A stretch of DNA of 57,496 bases from an uncultured Bacteroidales bacterium (GTDB lineage Bacteria > Bacteroidota > Bacteroidia > Bacteroidales > Paludibacteraceae), in contig CADCBP010000011.1 of NCBI GenBank assembly GCA_902799705.1, positions 1-57,496 on the forward strand, in the 5' to 3' direction. Positions within the stretch are counted from its first letter, which is position 1; each line of letters begins with the position of its first letter. Positions 27,920-37,218 of this stretch are shown one piece after another. The position numbers and the translations under genes are program-made. Below the pieces are notes generated by a model. It had not been told where the DNA came from, ran no database searches, and saw only the letters and a program-made list of their open reading frames with translations.

Positions 27920-29002
27920 TCACTTTGTGACAGACACGATGTTGCCGGTCTTCTCATTAAACCGGATCTGCGGTAACTCTTTTCCGGTGAACAAACTCTG
28001 CGGAAGGGGTACATCGATACCCAATTGTGCCACAGGTATAAGGCGCTCGCTTAACAAACGGCCCTTGTAGATAACACGAATCAACGCGCTACCCGGCAGA
28101 TTGTAAGAAATCTGAGAGAGAGCCTCGTCTTTTTTCTTGCCTCTCTTGTCCAGGTCTGTTACTTTGTATTCATTATTGCGGCGATCTATCCAGATGGTGA
28201 TGGAGTCTGCATCGACATTCTCTTTGTTTGTAAAGCCGTTTTCCTCCGAGAAATACAGAAAATCTTTCAGAATTGCGCTCTCACGGCCTGTATTCTTGGT
28301 GATCTTGTCTATGAGAATGTGTTTGTGTTCCGTTTGTTTGCTACGTTTACCGACGAATAGCTCCGTCAACTCGCGTTCCTGTTTGTCCAACTCTTCCAGC
28401 ACTAATTGCATCGCTTTCCCGTCAGCAGGTGCATGCTCCACTTCTCCACTCAGCAGATACATTCTCGTCTCGCGGATGTGGAAAATCTGTTTCGCAACCT
28501 CGTAAGCCTGTGCCCGTGGTGAACTCGCTTTCAGTACTTCCTCAGGATAAGGTGCTACGTATATGCTGCTTATCCTAGACTTTGCTCTTTCTTTTGTGTT
28601 GCTTTGATGCTTGTTTGCTGAGGATTTTACAGCCTCTTCAGGGATATTATACCCCACAAGTAAATTTTTATCGTTCAAGCGCAACAGTTGGATGTCCAGT
28701 CCTTTTTCAGGAACTACCTTATGCGGACGGGAGAGATCTGTCTCGGTCTTAGTTCGGATGGAAACGCCCTCCAAAGTGAAAACGGTCTTGTTTTCTTTCA
28801 CGAAATCAGTCGCACCTAACATGTCTGCTGCGAATTGCGCATACGGACCCATCTCCTGTTTCTCTACCGTGTACGTGAAATCAAGGCCTAAAATCGTCTT
28901 TGGCGAGTAGTACACTAACGCGGGTTCATTCTTTTCGATGACTTGGGCATGAATATAGCAAGCCATCATCATTACTGAGAGTACAAAAAATAACTTTTTC
29001 AT
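27920..29002 (-). CDS. DUF4831 family exported protein
   Basis: A 360-residue protein with a signal peptide (MACYIHAQ) and the DUF4831 pattern: VYYSPKTILGLDFTYTVEKQEMGPYAQFAADMLG. The segment from about 140 to 180 is Ser/Lys-rich. The function is unknown. It is upstream of the DUF4835 gene on the same strand. A three-unit 11-bp array lies directly before its start codon. Confidence 0.88.
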   Translation of the reverse strand: MKKLFFVLSVMMMACYIHAQVIEKNEPALVYYSPKTILGLDFTYTVEKQEMGPYAQFAADMLGATDFVKENKTVFTLEGVSIRTKTETDLSRPHKVVPEKGLDIQLLRLNDKNLLVGYNIPEEAVKSSANKHQSNTKERAKSRISSIYVAPYPEEVLKASSPRAQAYEVAKQIFHIRETRMYLLSGEVEHAPADGKAMQLVLEELDKQERELTELFVGKRSKQTEHKHILIDKITKNTGRESAILKDFLYFSEENGFTNKENVDADSITIWIDRRNNEYKVTDLDKRGKKKDEALSQISYNLPGSALIRVIYKGRLLSERLIPVAQLGIDVPLPQSLFTGKELPQIRFNEKTGNIVSVTK

Positions 29003-29058
29003 AAAATAGTTGTCCTTATTTTGTCCTTATTTTGTCCTTATTATGTCCTTATTATATG
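29003..29058. repeat. 11-bp array TTATTTTGTCC
   Basis: About four units at 11-bp period (TTATTTTGTCC, then TTATTATGTCC variants) fill the 60-bp gap between the DUF4831 gene and aroE. Confidence 0.9.
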
Positions 29059-29062
29059 CTTA

Positions 29063-29800
29063 TCAAATGCAGGTTTTATGCTGTTCCCGATTCCATATCT
29101 CCCAGGCAGCTTTCGCTTGACCCAACAGCATCCCTATGCCGTTTTGAATGGTAGCCCCTTGCGCCTTGCCTTTCTGTAAAAACAAAGTCTCTTCAGGGTT
29201 ATATACACAGTCAAAGAGCAAATGGCGTGGTGTGATCATTTCGTACGGGATGGGAGGACAACTGTTTACATCTGGTAGCATGCCTAACGGCGTACAATTG
29301 ACAATCACGGTGTGTCCCACCATAATTTCCTCATTCAGTTCCTCATACGACAACATGCCTTCTTTCGGAGTTCTGCTCACCAGAGTAGGGGTGACTCCTA
29401 ACTTTTTTAACCCGTAACATGCCGCTTTCGATGCACCGCCGGTACCTAAAATCAGCGCTTTGCAGTCGTATTCACGCAATAATGGTTTCAACGATTCCAT
29501 AAAACCGATACAATCCGTGTTATAGCCTACGCGCTGATGAACCACATTCACCGCCCCCACTGACTCAGCGGTCTCGTCCAGACGGTCTAAATACGGAATA
29601 ACCGCTTGCTTGTACGGCATCGTTACATTCATACCGTCCAAACTGTCTAACAGACTTTCAAATTTTAACTTTAAACTTTCAACTTCTGTAGGGTACAACG
29701 AGTACTCCGCATCAATCTTTTCTGTCGCAAATTTCTCATTGAAATATTTCGCTGAGAATGAATGCAATAACGGATATCCTATAATACCGAAGTGACGCAT
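29063..29800 (-). CDS. aroE: Shikimate dehydrogenase
   Basis: A 245-residue enzyme for NADPH reduction of 3-dehydroshikimate. Substrate motif GYPLLHSFSAKYFN, catalytic Lys in MNVTMPYKQAVI, nucleotide loop GTGGASKAA, and NCTPLGM are all present. Residues about 38-49 (VESLKLKFESL) are encoded by a heptamer array. It overlaps the tilS 3' end by 22 bp. AroQ, the preceding pathway enzyme, is at 52051-52503. Confidence 0.95.
   Translation of the reverse strand: MRHFGIIGYPLLHSFSAKYFNEKFATEKIDAEYSLYPTEVESLKLKFESLLDSLDGMNVTMPYKQAVIPYLDRLDETAESVGAVNVVHQRVGYNTDCIGFMESLKPLLREYDCKALILGTGGASKAACYGLKKLGVTPTLVSRTPKEGMLSYEELNEEIMVGHTVIVNCTPLGMLPDVNSCPPIPYEMITPRHLLFDCVYNPEETLFLQKGKAQGATIQNGIGMLLGQAKAAWEIWNREQHKTCI
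29654..29688. repeat. Heptamer array inside aroE
   Basis: Five 7-bp units: ACTTTCA, AATTTTA, ACTTTAA, ACTTTCA, ACTTCTG. They are read in frame as part of an N-terminal helix. Confidence 0.75.
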
Positions 29801-30660
29801 AATTTTCCTTTCTTTATCGTTGCACGATGGGTCTTTGACGTGAATACTTTACCTCCTTCTCCACGTTGCAACGCATCATAAATTTTATCTATTTCTGCGA
29901 AATTATATTCGCGAAGTTCTTCATACAACCGCACAATTCCCGCTTCGCGCGTATTTTTGCCATCCAACATATCGGCGTAGCCTTGCATATATTCGGCCGT
30001 TTGAGCCATGTGCTCAATCTCCGATTTGCTGTATTGCTTCAACTGCTCGCGGATGGCATTTCTAATAATAGTGGTGTCGCTGTTCGTGCTGTCCACAACC
30101 CATTTCAGATGCCGTTTGTCGCGCAGGTAATGTTCAATATAATCCCGTGTGGTGCATAGTAAGGGACGAACTATCGGTACACCGTCAGAAGCCATCGGAT
30201 TAGCACTCTTCGGACGCATTCCAGCTAAACCTCTCAGGCCTGTACCGCGCCTTAAATTCAACAGCAATGTCTCTGCCTGGTCGTTCTGATGGTGAGCCAC
30301 CGCTACAGCTTGGCATCCGTTTGATCGGGCTACCTCGTCGAACCATGTGTAACGCAACTCCCGTGCCGCCATCTCTACGCTTATCTCATGTGTCTGCGCG
30401 TAATTTAAGGTGTCAAAATCCTTTACATATACCCGTACCTTCATCTGCTTGCAGAGCTCCCGGACAAACGCTTCGTCACGGTCACTCTCCGCCCCGCGCA
30501 AATGAAAATTGCAATGTGCTACAATACACTCATATCCTGCGCGTACTAATACATCCAACAACCCAACGCTGTCTGCACCACCGCTCACCGCTACCAACAC
30601 CGGCTTGTCTTTTTCCAACAATCCTCGCTGCCGAATATATGTGCTGACACGTCTTAACAC
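29779..30660 (-). CDS. tilS: tRNA(Ile)-lysidine synthase, short form
   Basis: A 293-residue N-type ATP pyrophosphatase. PP-loop SGGADS is at residues 27-32, with AHCNFHLRGAESDRDEAFV and AVAHHQNDQAETLLLNLRRGTGLRGLAGM. It makes lysidine at C34 of tRNA(Ile2). Bacteroidales relatives as I know them exceed 400 residues. Here the C-terminal TilS domain is missing and the frame stops inside aroE, leaving no room for it. The start is GTG inside an octamer array (AGAGGTG). It could be a true minimal enzyme or a truncation. Confidence 0.9.
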   Translation of the reverse strand: MLRRVSTYIRQRGLLEKDKPVLVAVSGGADSVGLLDVLVRAGYECIVAHCNFHLRGAESDRDEAFVRELCKQMKVRVYVKDFDTLNYAQTHEISVEMAARELRYTWFDEVARSNGCQAVAVAHHQNDQAETLLLNLRRGTGLRGLAGMRPKSANPMASDGVPIVRPLLCTTRDYIEHYLRDKRHLKWVVDSTNSDTTIIRNAIREQLKQYSKSEIEHMAQTAEYMQGYADMLDGKNTREAGIVRLYEELREYNFAEIDKIYDALQRGEGGKVFTSKTHRATIKKGKLCVTSVL

Positions 30661-30697
30661 CTCTAATCCTCTAATCCCCTAAACCTCTATACTTAAC
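30660..30697. repeat. Octamer array CCTCTAAT
   Basis: Four 8-bp units (CCTCTAAT twice, CCCCTAAA, CCTCTATA). They provide the tilS GTG start and encode the ettA end (RGLGD, then TAG). Confidence 0.85.
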
Positions 30698-32347
30698 TCG
30701 TTTCGGCTCGCAAGCCTCTTCACCAAGACGCATTTTCTTGTTCTCCTCGTATTCGGAGTAACTTCCCTCAAACCAGAACACTTTGCCGTCGCCTTCGTAT
30801 GCCAATATATGCGTGCAGATACGGTTCAGGAACCAGCGATCGTGACTGATCACTACGGCACAACCGGCGAAGTTCTCCAATCCTTCCTCTAATGCACGCA
30901 GCGTGTTCACATCGATATCATTCGTCGGCTCATCAAGCAGCAACACATTCGCCTCGCTCTTCAAGGTCAGCGCCAAATGCAATCTGTTTCGTTCACCGCC
31001 GCTCAATACACCGCATTTCTTCTCCTGATCGGCACCCGTGAAGTTAAAGCGGCTCAGGTAAGCGCGCGCATTAATCTCTCTGCCGGCTACACGGATATAT
31101 TCTGTGCCACCGCTGATGGTCTCAAAGACCGTCTTGTTCGGGTCAATGTCTGTATGTTGCTGATCGACATAACCGATCTTCACGGTTTCGCCTACACTAA
31201 ACGTGCCCTTATCGGCTTTCTCGCTGCCGATGATCATACGGAAGAGGGTTGTCTTACCCGCTCCGTTGGGACCAATCACACCCACAATGCCGTTCGGCGG
31301 CAACATGAAATTGAGGTCCTCAAACAGTAACTTGTCGCCAAACGACTTTGCTACACCCTCGGCGGTGATGACTTTGTTTCCCAAACGTGGACCGTTGGGG
31401 ATAAAGATCTCGAGTTTCTCTTCACGCTCTTTCTGCTCTTCGTTCAACATGCGGTCGTACGACTCCAGACGGGCTTTTTGTTTCGCGTGACGGGCTTTCG
31501 GCGCCATGCGAATCCACTCCAACTCGCGCTCCAGAGTTTTTCTGCGTTTGCTCGCTTGTTTCTCCTCCTGCGCCATGCGGTTTGTCTTCTGTTCCAACCA
31601 CGAAGAGTAATTGCCCTTCCAAGGAATACCTTCACCGCGGTCCAACTCTAAGATCCAACCTGCTACGTTATCAAGGAAATAACGGTCGTGCGTGATACAG
31701 ATCACCGTTCCGGCGTATTGTTGTAAGTGTTGCTCTAACCAGTCAATACTCTCCGCATCCAGATGGTTCGTCGGCTCGTCCAACAACAGCACATCCGGTT
31801 GTTGCAACAACAGACGGCATAATGCCACGCGTCTTCTTTCTCCTCCGGAGAGGGTTGTCACACTCGCATCATCCGGCGGACAACGCAACGCATCCATCGC
31901 CCTGTCTAATTTCTGGTCTATGTTCCATGCGTCTGCTGCGTCCAATTTATCCTGTAACTCCGCTTGTCTCGCTAACAACTTGTCAAAGTCTGCGTCCGGC
32001 TCTGCGAACGCCATGTTGATGTCATCGTACTCTTTCAACATGTCCATGATGGGTTGCACGCCTTCCTGTACTACCTCACGCACGGTCTTGTTCGGATCCA
32101 GTTTCGGGTCTTGCTCCAAATAACCCACACTGTAACCCGGGCTCCAGACAACTTCTCCCTGGTACTCTTTTTCTATACCGGCGATGATTTTCAGTAATGT
32201 ACTCTTACCTGCACCGTTTAAACCGATGATGCCGATCTTGGCACCATAGAAAAAACTCAGGTAGATATTTTTCAATACCTGTTTCTGGGGACCGAAACTC
32301 TTATTCAGTCCCACCATTGAGAAAATAATCTTCTTATCGTCTGCCAT
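30671..32347 (-). CDS. ettA: EttA-type ABC-F translation factor
   Basis: A 558-residue soluble protein with two ABC cassettes and no membrane segment. Walker A motifs are GLNGAGKST (about 42) and GPNGAGKTT (about 345), with two LSGGE signatures and LLLDEPTNHLD / LLLDEPTNDID. The P-site tRNA interaction linker lies around 240-300. The length matches E. coli EttA (555). It gates ribosome entry into elongation according to energy state. The last five residues and stop come from an octamer array. Confidence 0.95.
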   Translation of the reverse strand: MADDKKIIFSMVGLNKSFGPQKQVLKNIYLSFFYGAKIGIIGLNGAGKSTLLKIIAGIEKEYQGEVVWSPGYSVGYLEQDPKLDPNKTVREVVQEGVQPIMDMLKEYDDINMAFAEPDADFDKLLARQAELQDKLDAADAWNIDQKLDRAMDALRCPPDDASVTTLSGGERRRVALCRLLLQQPDVLLLDEPTNHLDAESIDWLEQHLQQYAGTVICITHDRYFLDNVAGWILELDRGEGIPWKGNYSSWLEQKTNRMAQEEKQASKRRKTLERELEWIRMAPKARHAKQKARLESYDRMLNEEQKEREEKLEIFIPNGPRLGNKVITAEGVAKSFGDKLLFEDLNFMLPPNGIVGVIGPNGAGKTTLFRMIIGSEKADKGTFSVGETVKIGYVDQQHTDIDPNKTVFETISGGTEYIRVAGREINARAYLSRFNFTGADQEKKCGVLSGGERNRLHLALTLKSEANVLLLDEPTNDIDVNTLRALEEGLENFAGCAVVISHDRWFLNRICTHILAYEGDGKVFWFEGSYSEYEENKKMRLGEEACEPKRVKYRGLGD

Positions 32348-32378
32348 ATTTGTTCAATTTCATAATTTTTCTAACGAG

Positions 32379-32879
32379 TTACTTTGAAGGGAATATACGG
32401 GCGTATTCTGCAAAGGTATAATCGTAAGGGTTCTTATCGTCTGCACTATGCCGTTCAGCACTCAGTTGTTTCCATATCTTCGGATCAATCTCAGGGAAGA
32501 AGGTGTCGGCATCGTCCCACGAATGATGAATGTGTGTGATGTATAACTTGTCCGCGCGTTCCATCATCTGGCGGTACACCATTCCTCCGCCGATGACGAA
32601 AGCCTCTTCGTCGTTGCTTACTTTTGCTACCAACTCGTCTAACGAATAAACCGTCTCGGCGCCCTCGAAGGTCTTCCCCTTCACGTCTGTCAGAACGATA
32701 TTACGACGGTTAGGTAGCGGATGTTTGGGCAATGAGAGGAACGTGCGTTCTCCCATCAGCACCGTTCTGCCGCTGGTGATCTCTTTGAAATGTTTCAAAT
32801 CCGACGGCATGTGACACAGTAGGTCACCTTTCTTGCCAATGGCATAATTCTCTGCGATTGCTACTATAATACTGATCAT
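32379..32879 (-). CDS. folA: Dihydrofolate reductase
   Basis: A 166-residue enzyme: N-terminal [32 protein letters not shown], then [15 protein letters not shown] and [13 protein letters not shown]. Asp27-equivalent is in PSDLKHF. It regenerates tetrahydrofolate after thymidylate synthesis. It overlaps thyA by ATGA. Confidence 0.97.
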   Translation of the reverse strand: MISIIVAIAENYAIGKKGDLLCHMPSDLKHFKEITSGRTVLMGERTFLSLPKHPLPNRRNIVLTDVKGKTFEGAETVYSLDELVAKVSNDEEAFVIGGGMVYRQMMERADKLYITHIHHSWDDADTFFPEIDPKIWKQLSAERHSADDKNPYDYTFAEYARIFPSK

Positions 32880-33670
32880 ACGCTGACTACTCCGGCAATG
32901 TGAGGGTGGGGATCATAATTCTGAAGACTGAAATCCTCGAATTGAAAACTGAACAAGTCCTTTACCTCAGGGTTAATAATCATTTGCGGCAACGCTCTCG
33001 GTTCGCGCGTCAACTGTAACTTCACCTGCTCCAAGTGATTCAGGTAGATGTGTGCGTCGCCTAACGTGTGTACGAAATCACCGCACTGCAGGCCCGTGAC
33101 TTGTGCCATCATCTGAAGGAGTAGGGCATAGCTCGCAATATTGAACGGTACACCCAGGAAAATATCCGCACTACGCTGGTATAACTGCAGGCTCAACTTC
33201 CCGTCTGCTACGTAGAATTGGAACAGACAGTGGCATGGCGGCAGAGCCATCTTTTCCACTTCCGCTACATTCCATGCACTCACCATCATGCGACGGCTGT
33301 CGGGATTCTTCTTGATCATCTCTACGATATTGGCTATCTGATCTATCGTACCGCCGTTGTAATCCGGCCACGAACGCCATTGATGACCATACACTGGTCC
33401 TAACTCGCCGTTTTCATCGGCCCACTCATTCCATATACGCACGCCGTGTTCCTGCAAATACTTCACGTTCGTATCGCCTTGCAAGAACCACAACAACTCA
33501 TAGATGATGGACTTCAAATGCAGTTTCTTTGTGGTCAGCAATGGAAAACCATCCTCCATCTTGAAGCGCATTTGGTGACCGAATACGGATATTGTGCCCG
33601 TTCCTGTACGGTCATGTTTTACCGTGCCTTCCTCTAACACCCGCCTGCATAAATCCAAATATTGTTTCAT
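32876..33670 (-). CDS. thyA: Thymidylate synthase
   Basis: A 264-residue enzyme, the same length as E. coli ThyA. The dUMP-binding Arg region DRTGTGTIS is present, the catalytic Cys is in [29 protein letters not shown] and [12 protein letters not shown]-type segments follow, and it has a conserved hydrophobic C-terminus. It forms a two-gene unit with folA. Confidence 0.98.
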   Translation of the reverse strand: MKQYLDLCRRVLEEGTVKHDRTGTGTISVFGHQMRFKMEDGFPLLTTKKLHLKSIIYELLWFLQGDTNVKYLQEHGVRIWNEWADENGELGPVYGHQWRSWPDYNGGTIDQIANIVEMIKKNPDSRRMMVSAWNVAEVEKMALPPCHCLFQFYVADGKLSLQLYQRSADIFLGVPFNIASYALLLQMMAQVTGLQCGDFVHTLGDAHIYLNHLEQVKLQLTREPRALPQMIINPEVKDLFSFQFEDFSLQNYDPHPHIAGVVSV

Positions 33671-33683
33671 ATATCCTTAATTA

Positions 33684-33710
33684 TCCTTTCAACTTTCAAT
33701 TTTCAATACA
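33684..33710. repeat. Heptamer array (CTTTCAA/TTTTCAA)
   Basis: Three to four units between thyA and the PorE-like gene. The PorE-like stop TGA lies within the array on the minus strand. Confidence 0.8.
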
Positions 33711-35772
33711 GATTGTACGTTGTCTTCACGACTTTGAATTCTGTACGTCTATTTATTTGATTGCAAATCTCCTGTTTGTCTGCCGGCAAACTTAATACAA
33801 ATGTCTCGTCCAATGCCTGGTCTATTGGCAGCCATGAATACTGCTTGTTCAGTGCTTTGTCCACGATGACTGGTTTGCTCTTACCGTACCCAACCGGAGT
33901 CAGACGTTCTTTCTCAATGCCGTGCGCTATCAGATAGTCGCAACAACTCTGGGCGCGTTTTTGGCTCAACTCAAGGTTGAACTGCTCGTTACCGACCAAA
34001 TCCGTGTGTGCTGAGAGTTCTATAGTGATATTCGGGTTGTCGTTCAGTAACTTCACCAGACGGTCTAACTCTGTCTCGGAAGCTTTGGTCAGTTCCCATC
34101 GCCCGAATTCATAGAAGATATTATCCATCTTAACCGGACGGCTGACGGGACTCAACGCAAAATCCAACGTATAGGTCTTACTGTCCTTCAAATCCAAAGT
34201 GTTCCATTGTTGCTTGGCATTCAGGAACCCGCGAGCGGTCGCCAACATGACGTATTTCACGTCTTTCTTAAGCTTGATCTTATACGAGCCGTCGCGGCGG
34301 GCGTTCACCTTACTGATTGTTCCGTCACTGCCAACTAATCGTAACTTGGCATCAGAAATCGGATTGCCTAACTCGTCATTCACTGTTCCCTCGGCGATAA
34401 ACTCCATTTCCGGCAACCAGAACCGGTAGATCTTGTCAAGTCCTTTTTTGTCTCCCTTATTGGAGGAAAAGAAGCCCTCTTGACTGTTTCCGGCAAAGGT
34501 AATTCCGAAATCGTCACCGACACCGTTGAAGGTCGGGCCCATGTTATATAGAACCCAAATGGTCGTGTCCGTGCGTGTCGTGTCTTTGAATGCCTTGAAG
34601 ATATCTAAACCGCCGTACCCGGGGTGACCGTTGGATGCGAAGAACAATGAACCGTCTTCATGCATATATGGAAACATCTCATCAGCCGGAGTGTTGATAC
34701 CTTTCCCCATAGGTTGGACATTGACCCATTCATTGCCGTCCAACTCCGCCATCCATATATCTTTTCCTCCTTCGCCTCCCGGTGCATCGCTTGAGAAATA
34801 AAGAGTGTCAGCCGTCGCATTCAATGCCGGATGACCCACGGTGATGGAACTGTCTGCAAAAAGCTTCACTTCCTGCGGCTCGCTCCATTCACCGCTCGCA
34901 CGCTCGCTGCGGTATATCTTGGCACCTAAATCTTTTCCGTTAATTGGCTTGGAGTATGTGAAATACATGGTGCGGCCGTCTTTCGTAAAACTGCATATAC
35001 CAATCTCGGCATTGCCGGCTTGTTTCTCGGTCGAGTCATTCTGTTGTTGTTCTCCTTCCGCTGAACCATACAATCCTTCAGCCAATGTGATCTCGCCCCA
35101 TTCGCCTGCTGCATTCTTACGCGTCTGGTACAACTGAAAGAGTTGCTGACCTGTTACGTTGCTCGGTCGTTTGAATTTCTTTGCACCTGTCTGCTTCTCC
35201 TGACGGTTGCTGGTGAACATGAGGGCGTCTGTTTGATTTCCGACAAACATCGGCGCGAAGTTGCCCGTGCGCCGCTGGTTAAACTCCTTCGCCTCGGAAG
35301 CTTTGTATCTCGAACCCTCTTTCTTCCACTCGTCAATCTTGTTGCACGCATACTTGCCTGCCTGAGCAACGTAACTGTCCGGATGCGATTCCAGATAGAG
35401 TTCGTAACTCTTGGCCGCGTCTTTGTATTTGCCTTGATACTGCAATGCCAGGCCTGCATTCAAGAAGATGATAGAGTCCTGTGTTTGGTATTTGCAGCGT
35501 AATGCACTCTGGTAACAATTGACGGCACGGGGGTTGTTCAGAATACGATAGCATTCGCCTTGTTTGAAGGCTACGTATCCCTTCAGCGCACGGTCGGTTT
35601 TCGTATTAAGCCGGCTGTAACACTGTTTATAGAGATCAGCGGCGGTGTAGTACTCGCCGATAGCGAACTTCTTATCCGCCCGCTTCACACGCTGCTGAAT
35701 ACTGCAACCGGACAGAGTCATTCCCACAATGCATAGTGTGCAAAGGAATAATATGTTTCTTCTAATTTTCAA
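33703..35772 (-). CDS. PorE-like OmpA-family lipoprotein (TPR, PD40 propeller, OmpA)
   Basis: A 689-residue protein with lipobox LSGC (about residue 23). It has an N-terminal TPR region (30-140), a beta-propeller of PD40/WD40-like repeats (about 180-440, e.g. DALMFTSNRQ, DTLYFSSDAPGG, LFFASNGHPGYGG), a carboxypeptidase-regulatory-like beta domain (455-530) and a C-terminal OmpA domain (ELSAHTDLVGNEQFN). This order is that of PorE, the peptidoglycan-binding T9SS component of Porphyromonas. Paralogues with the same order exist, so identity with PorE is not certain. Confidence 0.82.
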   Translation of the reverse strand: MKIRRNILFLCTLCIVGMTLSGCSIQQRVKRADKKFAIGEYYTAADLYKQCYSRLNTKTDRALKGYVAFKQGECYRILNNPRAVNCYQSALRCKYQTQDSIIFLNAGLALQYQGKYKDAAKSYELYLESHPDSYVAQAGKYACNKIDEWKKEGSRYKASEAKEFNQRRTGNFAPMFVGNQTDALMFTSNRQEKQTGAKKFKRPSNVTGQQLFQLYQTRKNAAGEWGEITLAEGLYGSAEGEQQQNDSTEKQAGNAEIGICSFTKDGRTMYFTYSKPINGKDLGAKIYRSERASGEWSEPQEVKLFADSSITVGHPALNATADTLYFSSDAPGGEGGKDIWMAELDGNEWVNVQPMGKGINTPADEMFPYMHEDGSLFFASNGHPGYGGLDIFKAFKDTTRTDTTIWVLYNMGPTFNGVGDDFGITFAGNSQEGFFSSNKGDKKGLDKIYRFWLPEMEFIAEGTVNDELGNPISDAKLRLVGSDGTISKVNARRDGSYKIKLKKDVKYVMLATARGFLNAKQQWNTLDLKDSKTYTLDFALSPVSRPVKMDNIFYEFGRWELTKASETELDRLVKLLNDNPNITIELSAHTDLVGNEQFNLELSQKRAQSCCDYLIAHGIEKERLTPVGYGKSKPVIVDKALNKQYSWLPIDQALDETFVLSLPADKQEICNQINRRTEFKVVKTTYNLY

Positions 35773-35785
35773 TTTTAATTTTTAA
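35757..35785. repeat. Heptamer array (TTTTCAA/TTTTAAT)
   Basis: Four degenerate 7-bp units span the start of the PorE-like gene and the end of the DUF1015 gene. Confidence 0.7.
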
Positions 35786-37083
35786 TTTAACTCATGAACA
35801 ACCAGCCCCGAGCGTAACTTCGGTTCAAACCAAGTTGTCTTGGGAGGCATGATATTTCCGCTGTCAGCGATGTCAATAATTTGCTGCATGGTAACAGGGT
35901 AGAGTGCCAGCGCCATGCGCATTTCTCCGCTGTCCACTCTGCGCTTTAACTCGCCGAGTCCGCGGATACCGCCTACGAAGTCAATGCGTTTGTCGGAACG
36001 CAAATCCTTTATACCCAATATCTTATCCAGGATCAGATTACTCGAAATCGTAACATCCAATACGCCGATGGGATCGGCATCATTATACCTGCCTTCTTTT
36101 GCCGTTAGCGAATACCAACACCCATCCATATACAACGAGAAATTATGCAACCTTCTGGGCTTTACCTCGGAGAAATCATTCGATATTTCGGTGTTTCGAT
36201 ATTCCGAAATCTCGAAATCTACTTTCAACTTCTCAAGGAACTCTTCGCTCGTTAAACCGTTCAAATCCTTCACCACCCGGTTATAATCGATAATGTTCAA
36301 TTGATTGTCCGGGAAACACACCGCTAAAAAGTACTCGTACTCGGGATTATTAATTTTTAATTTTGAGTTTTTAATTTTTAATTCCTTTCCTACACCTGCT
36401 GCGGCTGCACTTCGATGGTGACCGTCCGCAATGTACATCGCAGGAATTTCGGCAAAGATTGCTGTGATTTGCTCGATAGTCTTTTTGTCTTCGATTACCC
36501 AGAAAGTATGTCTGAATCCTTCCGGCCCTGCCACGAAATCATATTCGGGTGTACCCGCACAAACGCGCGCAATAATAGCGTCTAAATCGTCACGGTGTGG
36601 GTAGGCGAAGAAAACAGGCTCCATGTTTGCATTCAGGACGCGTACATGTTTCATGCGGTCTTCTTCCTTGTCGCGACGAGTCAACTCATGCTTCTTGATT
36701 CGCCCCTCCAAATAATCATCGACCCACGCGCCGACTACCAAACCGTATTGCGTCTTGTCATGCTGACTGCTGATGGCTGAAGGCTGATTGCCTAATATCG
36801 TCTGTGCATACACATAATACCGTTCCTCCTTGTCCTGCACTAACCATCCTTCCGCTTTGAATTTCTCAAACTGCTCTTTGGCAGCCTCATATACTCGCGG
36901 GTCATGCTCATCCGTGCCGGGCGCAAAATTGATCTCCGGCTTGATAATATGATACAGACTCTTCGGATTGCCGGACGCCTCTTTGCGTGCCTCCTCAGAA
37001 TTCAATACATCATACGGACGGCTGCTCACTTGTTCCACCAACTCTTTCGGCGGTCTGATTCCCTTAAAAGGCTTAATTTTCAT
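35782..37083 (-). CDS. DUF1015 family protein with three repeat-encoded inserts
   Basis: A 433-residue cytoplasmic protein. DUF1015 hallmarks are IKPFKGIRPPKELVEQVSSRPYDV, DPRVYEAAKEQFEKF, KKHELTR, YIADGHHRSAAA, and VGGIRGLGEL. The function is uncertain. Some relatives are called SerB/kinase-linked, but I see no proof here. Residues about 99-108 and 233-245 are encoded by 7-bp arrays and about 288-301 by an 8-bp array, all in frame and all at places where I recall relatives being shorter. Confidence 0.9.
   Translation of the reverse strand: MKIKPFKGIRPPKELVEQVSSRPYDVLNSEEARKEASGNPKSLYHIIKPEINFAPGTDEHDPRVYEAAKEQFEKFKAEGWLVQDKEERYYVYAQTILGNQPSAISSQHDKTQYGLVVGAWVDDYLEGRIKKHELTRRDKEEDRMKHVRVLNANMEPVFFAYPHRDDLDAIIARVCAGTPEYDFVAGPEGFRHTFWVIEDKKTIEQITAIFAEIPAMYIADGHHRSAAAAGVGKELKIKNSKLKINNPEYEYFLAVCFPDNQLNIIDYNRVVKDLNGLTSEEFLEKLKVDFEISEYRNTEISNDFSEVKPRRLHNFSLYMDGCWYSLTAKEGRYNDADPIGVLDVTISSNLILDKILGIKDLRSDKRIDFVGGIRGLGELKRRVDSGEMRMALALYPVTMQQIIDIADSGNIMPPKTTWFEPKLRSGLVVHELN
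36181..36236. repeat. Octamer array (CGATATTT/CGAAATCT) inside DUF1015
   Basis: Five clear 8-bp units from 36181 to 36220, then two degenerate ones, read in frame as FEISEYRNTEISNDFSE. Confidence 0.75.
36351..36385. repeat. Heptamer array TAATTTT inside DUF1015
   Basis: Units TAATTTT, TAATTTT, GAGTTTT, TAATTTT, TAATTCC. They encode ELKIKNSKLKIN in frame. Confidence 0.85.
36762..36789. repeat. Heptamer array GCTGATG inside DUF1015
   Basis: Units GCTGACT, GCTGATG, GCTGAAG, GCTGATT. They encode NQPSAISSQ in frame. Confidence 0.85.
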
Positions 37084-37105
37084 GATTGCAATATTTGTAC
37101 TGTGG

Positions 37106-37203
37106 GTATTTCGGAGTTATATTAGGGTTATATCGGAGTAATGTCGGAGTAATATCGGAGTAATGTCGTATCCTGCCAACCCCTATATATACTTTGTATA
37201 TAT
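37106..37203. repeat. 11-bp array TCGGAGTAATG and AT hairpin
   Basis: Five to six degenerate 11-bp units (TCGGAGTAATG) at 37106-37170. They are followed by a hairpin TATATATAC / GTATATATA at 37184-37203, which may terminate bactofilin mRNA or sit in its read-through to the DUF1015 gene. Confidence 0.8.
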
Positions 37204-37218
37204 CCAGTGATTTTGAAA

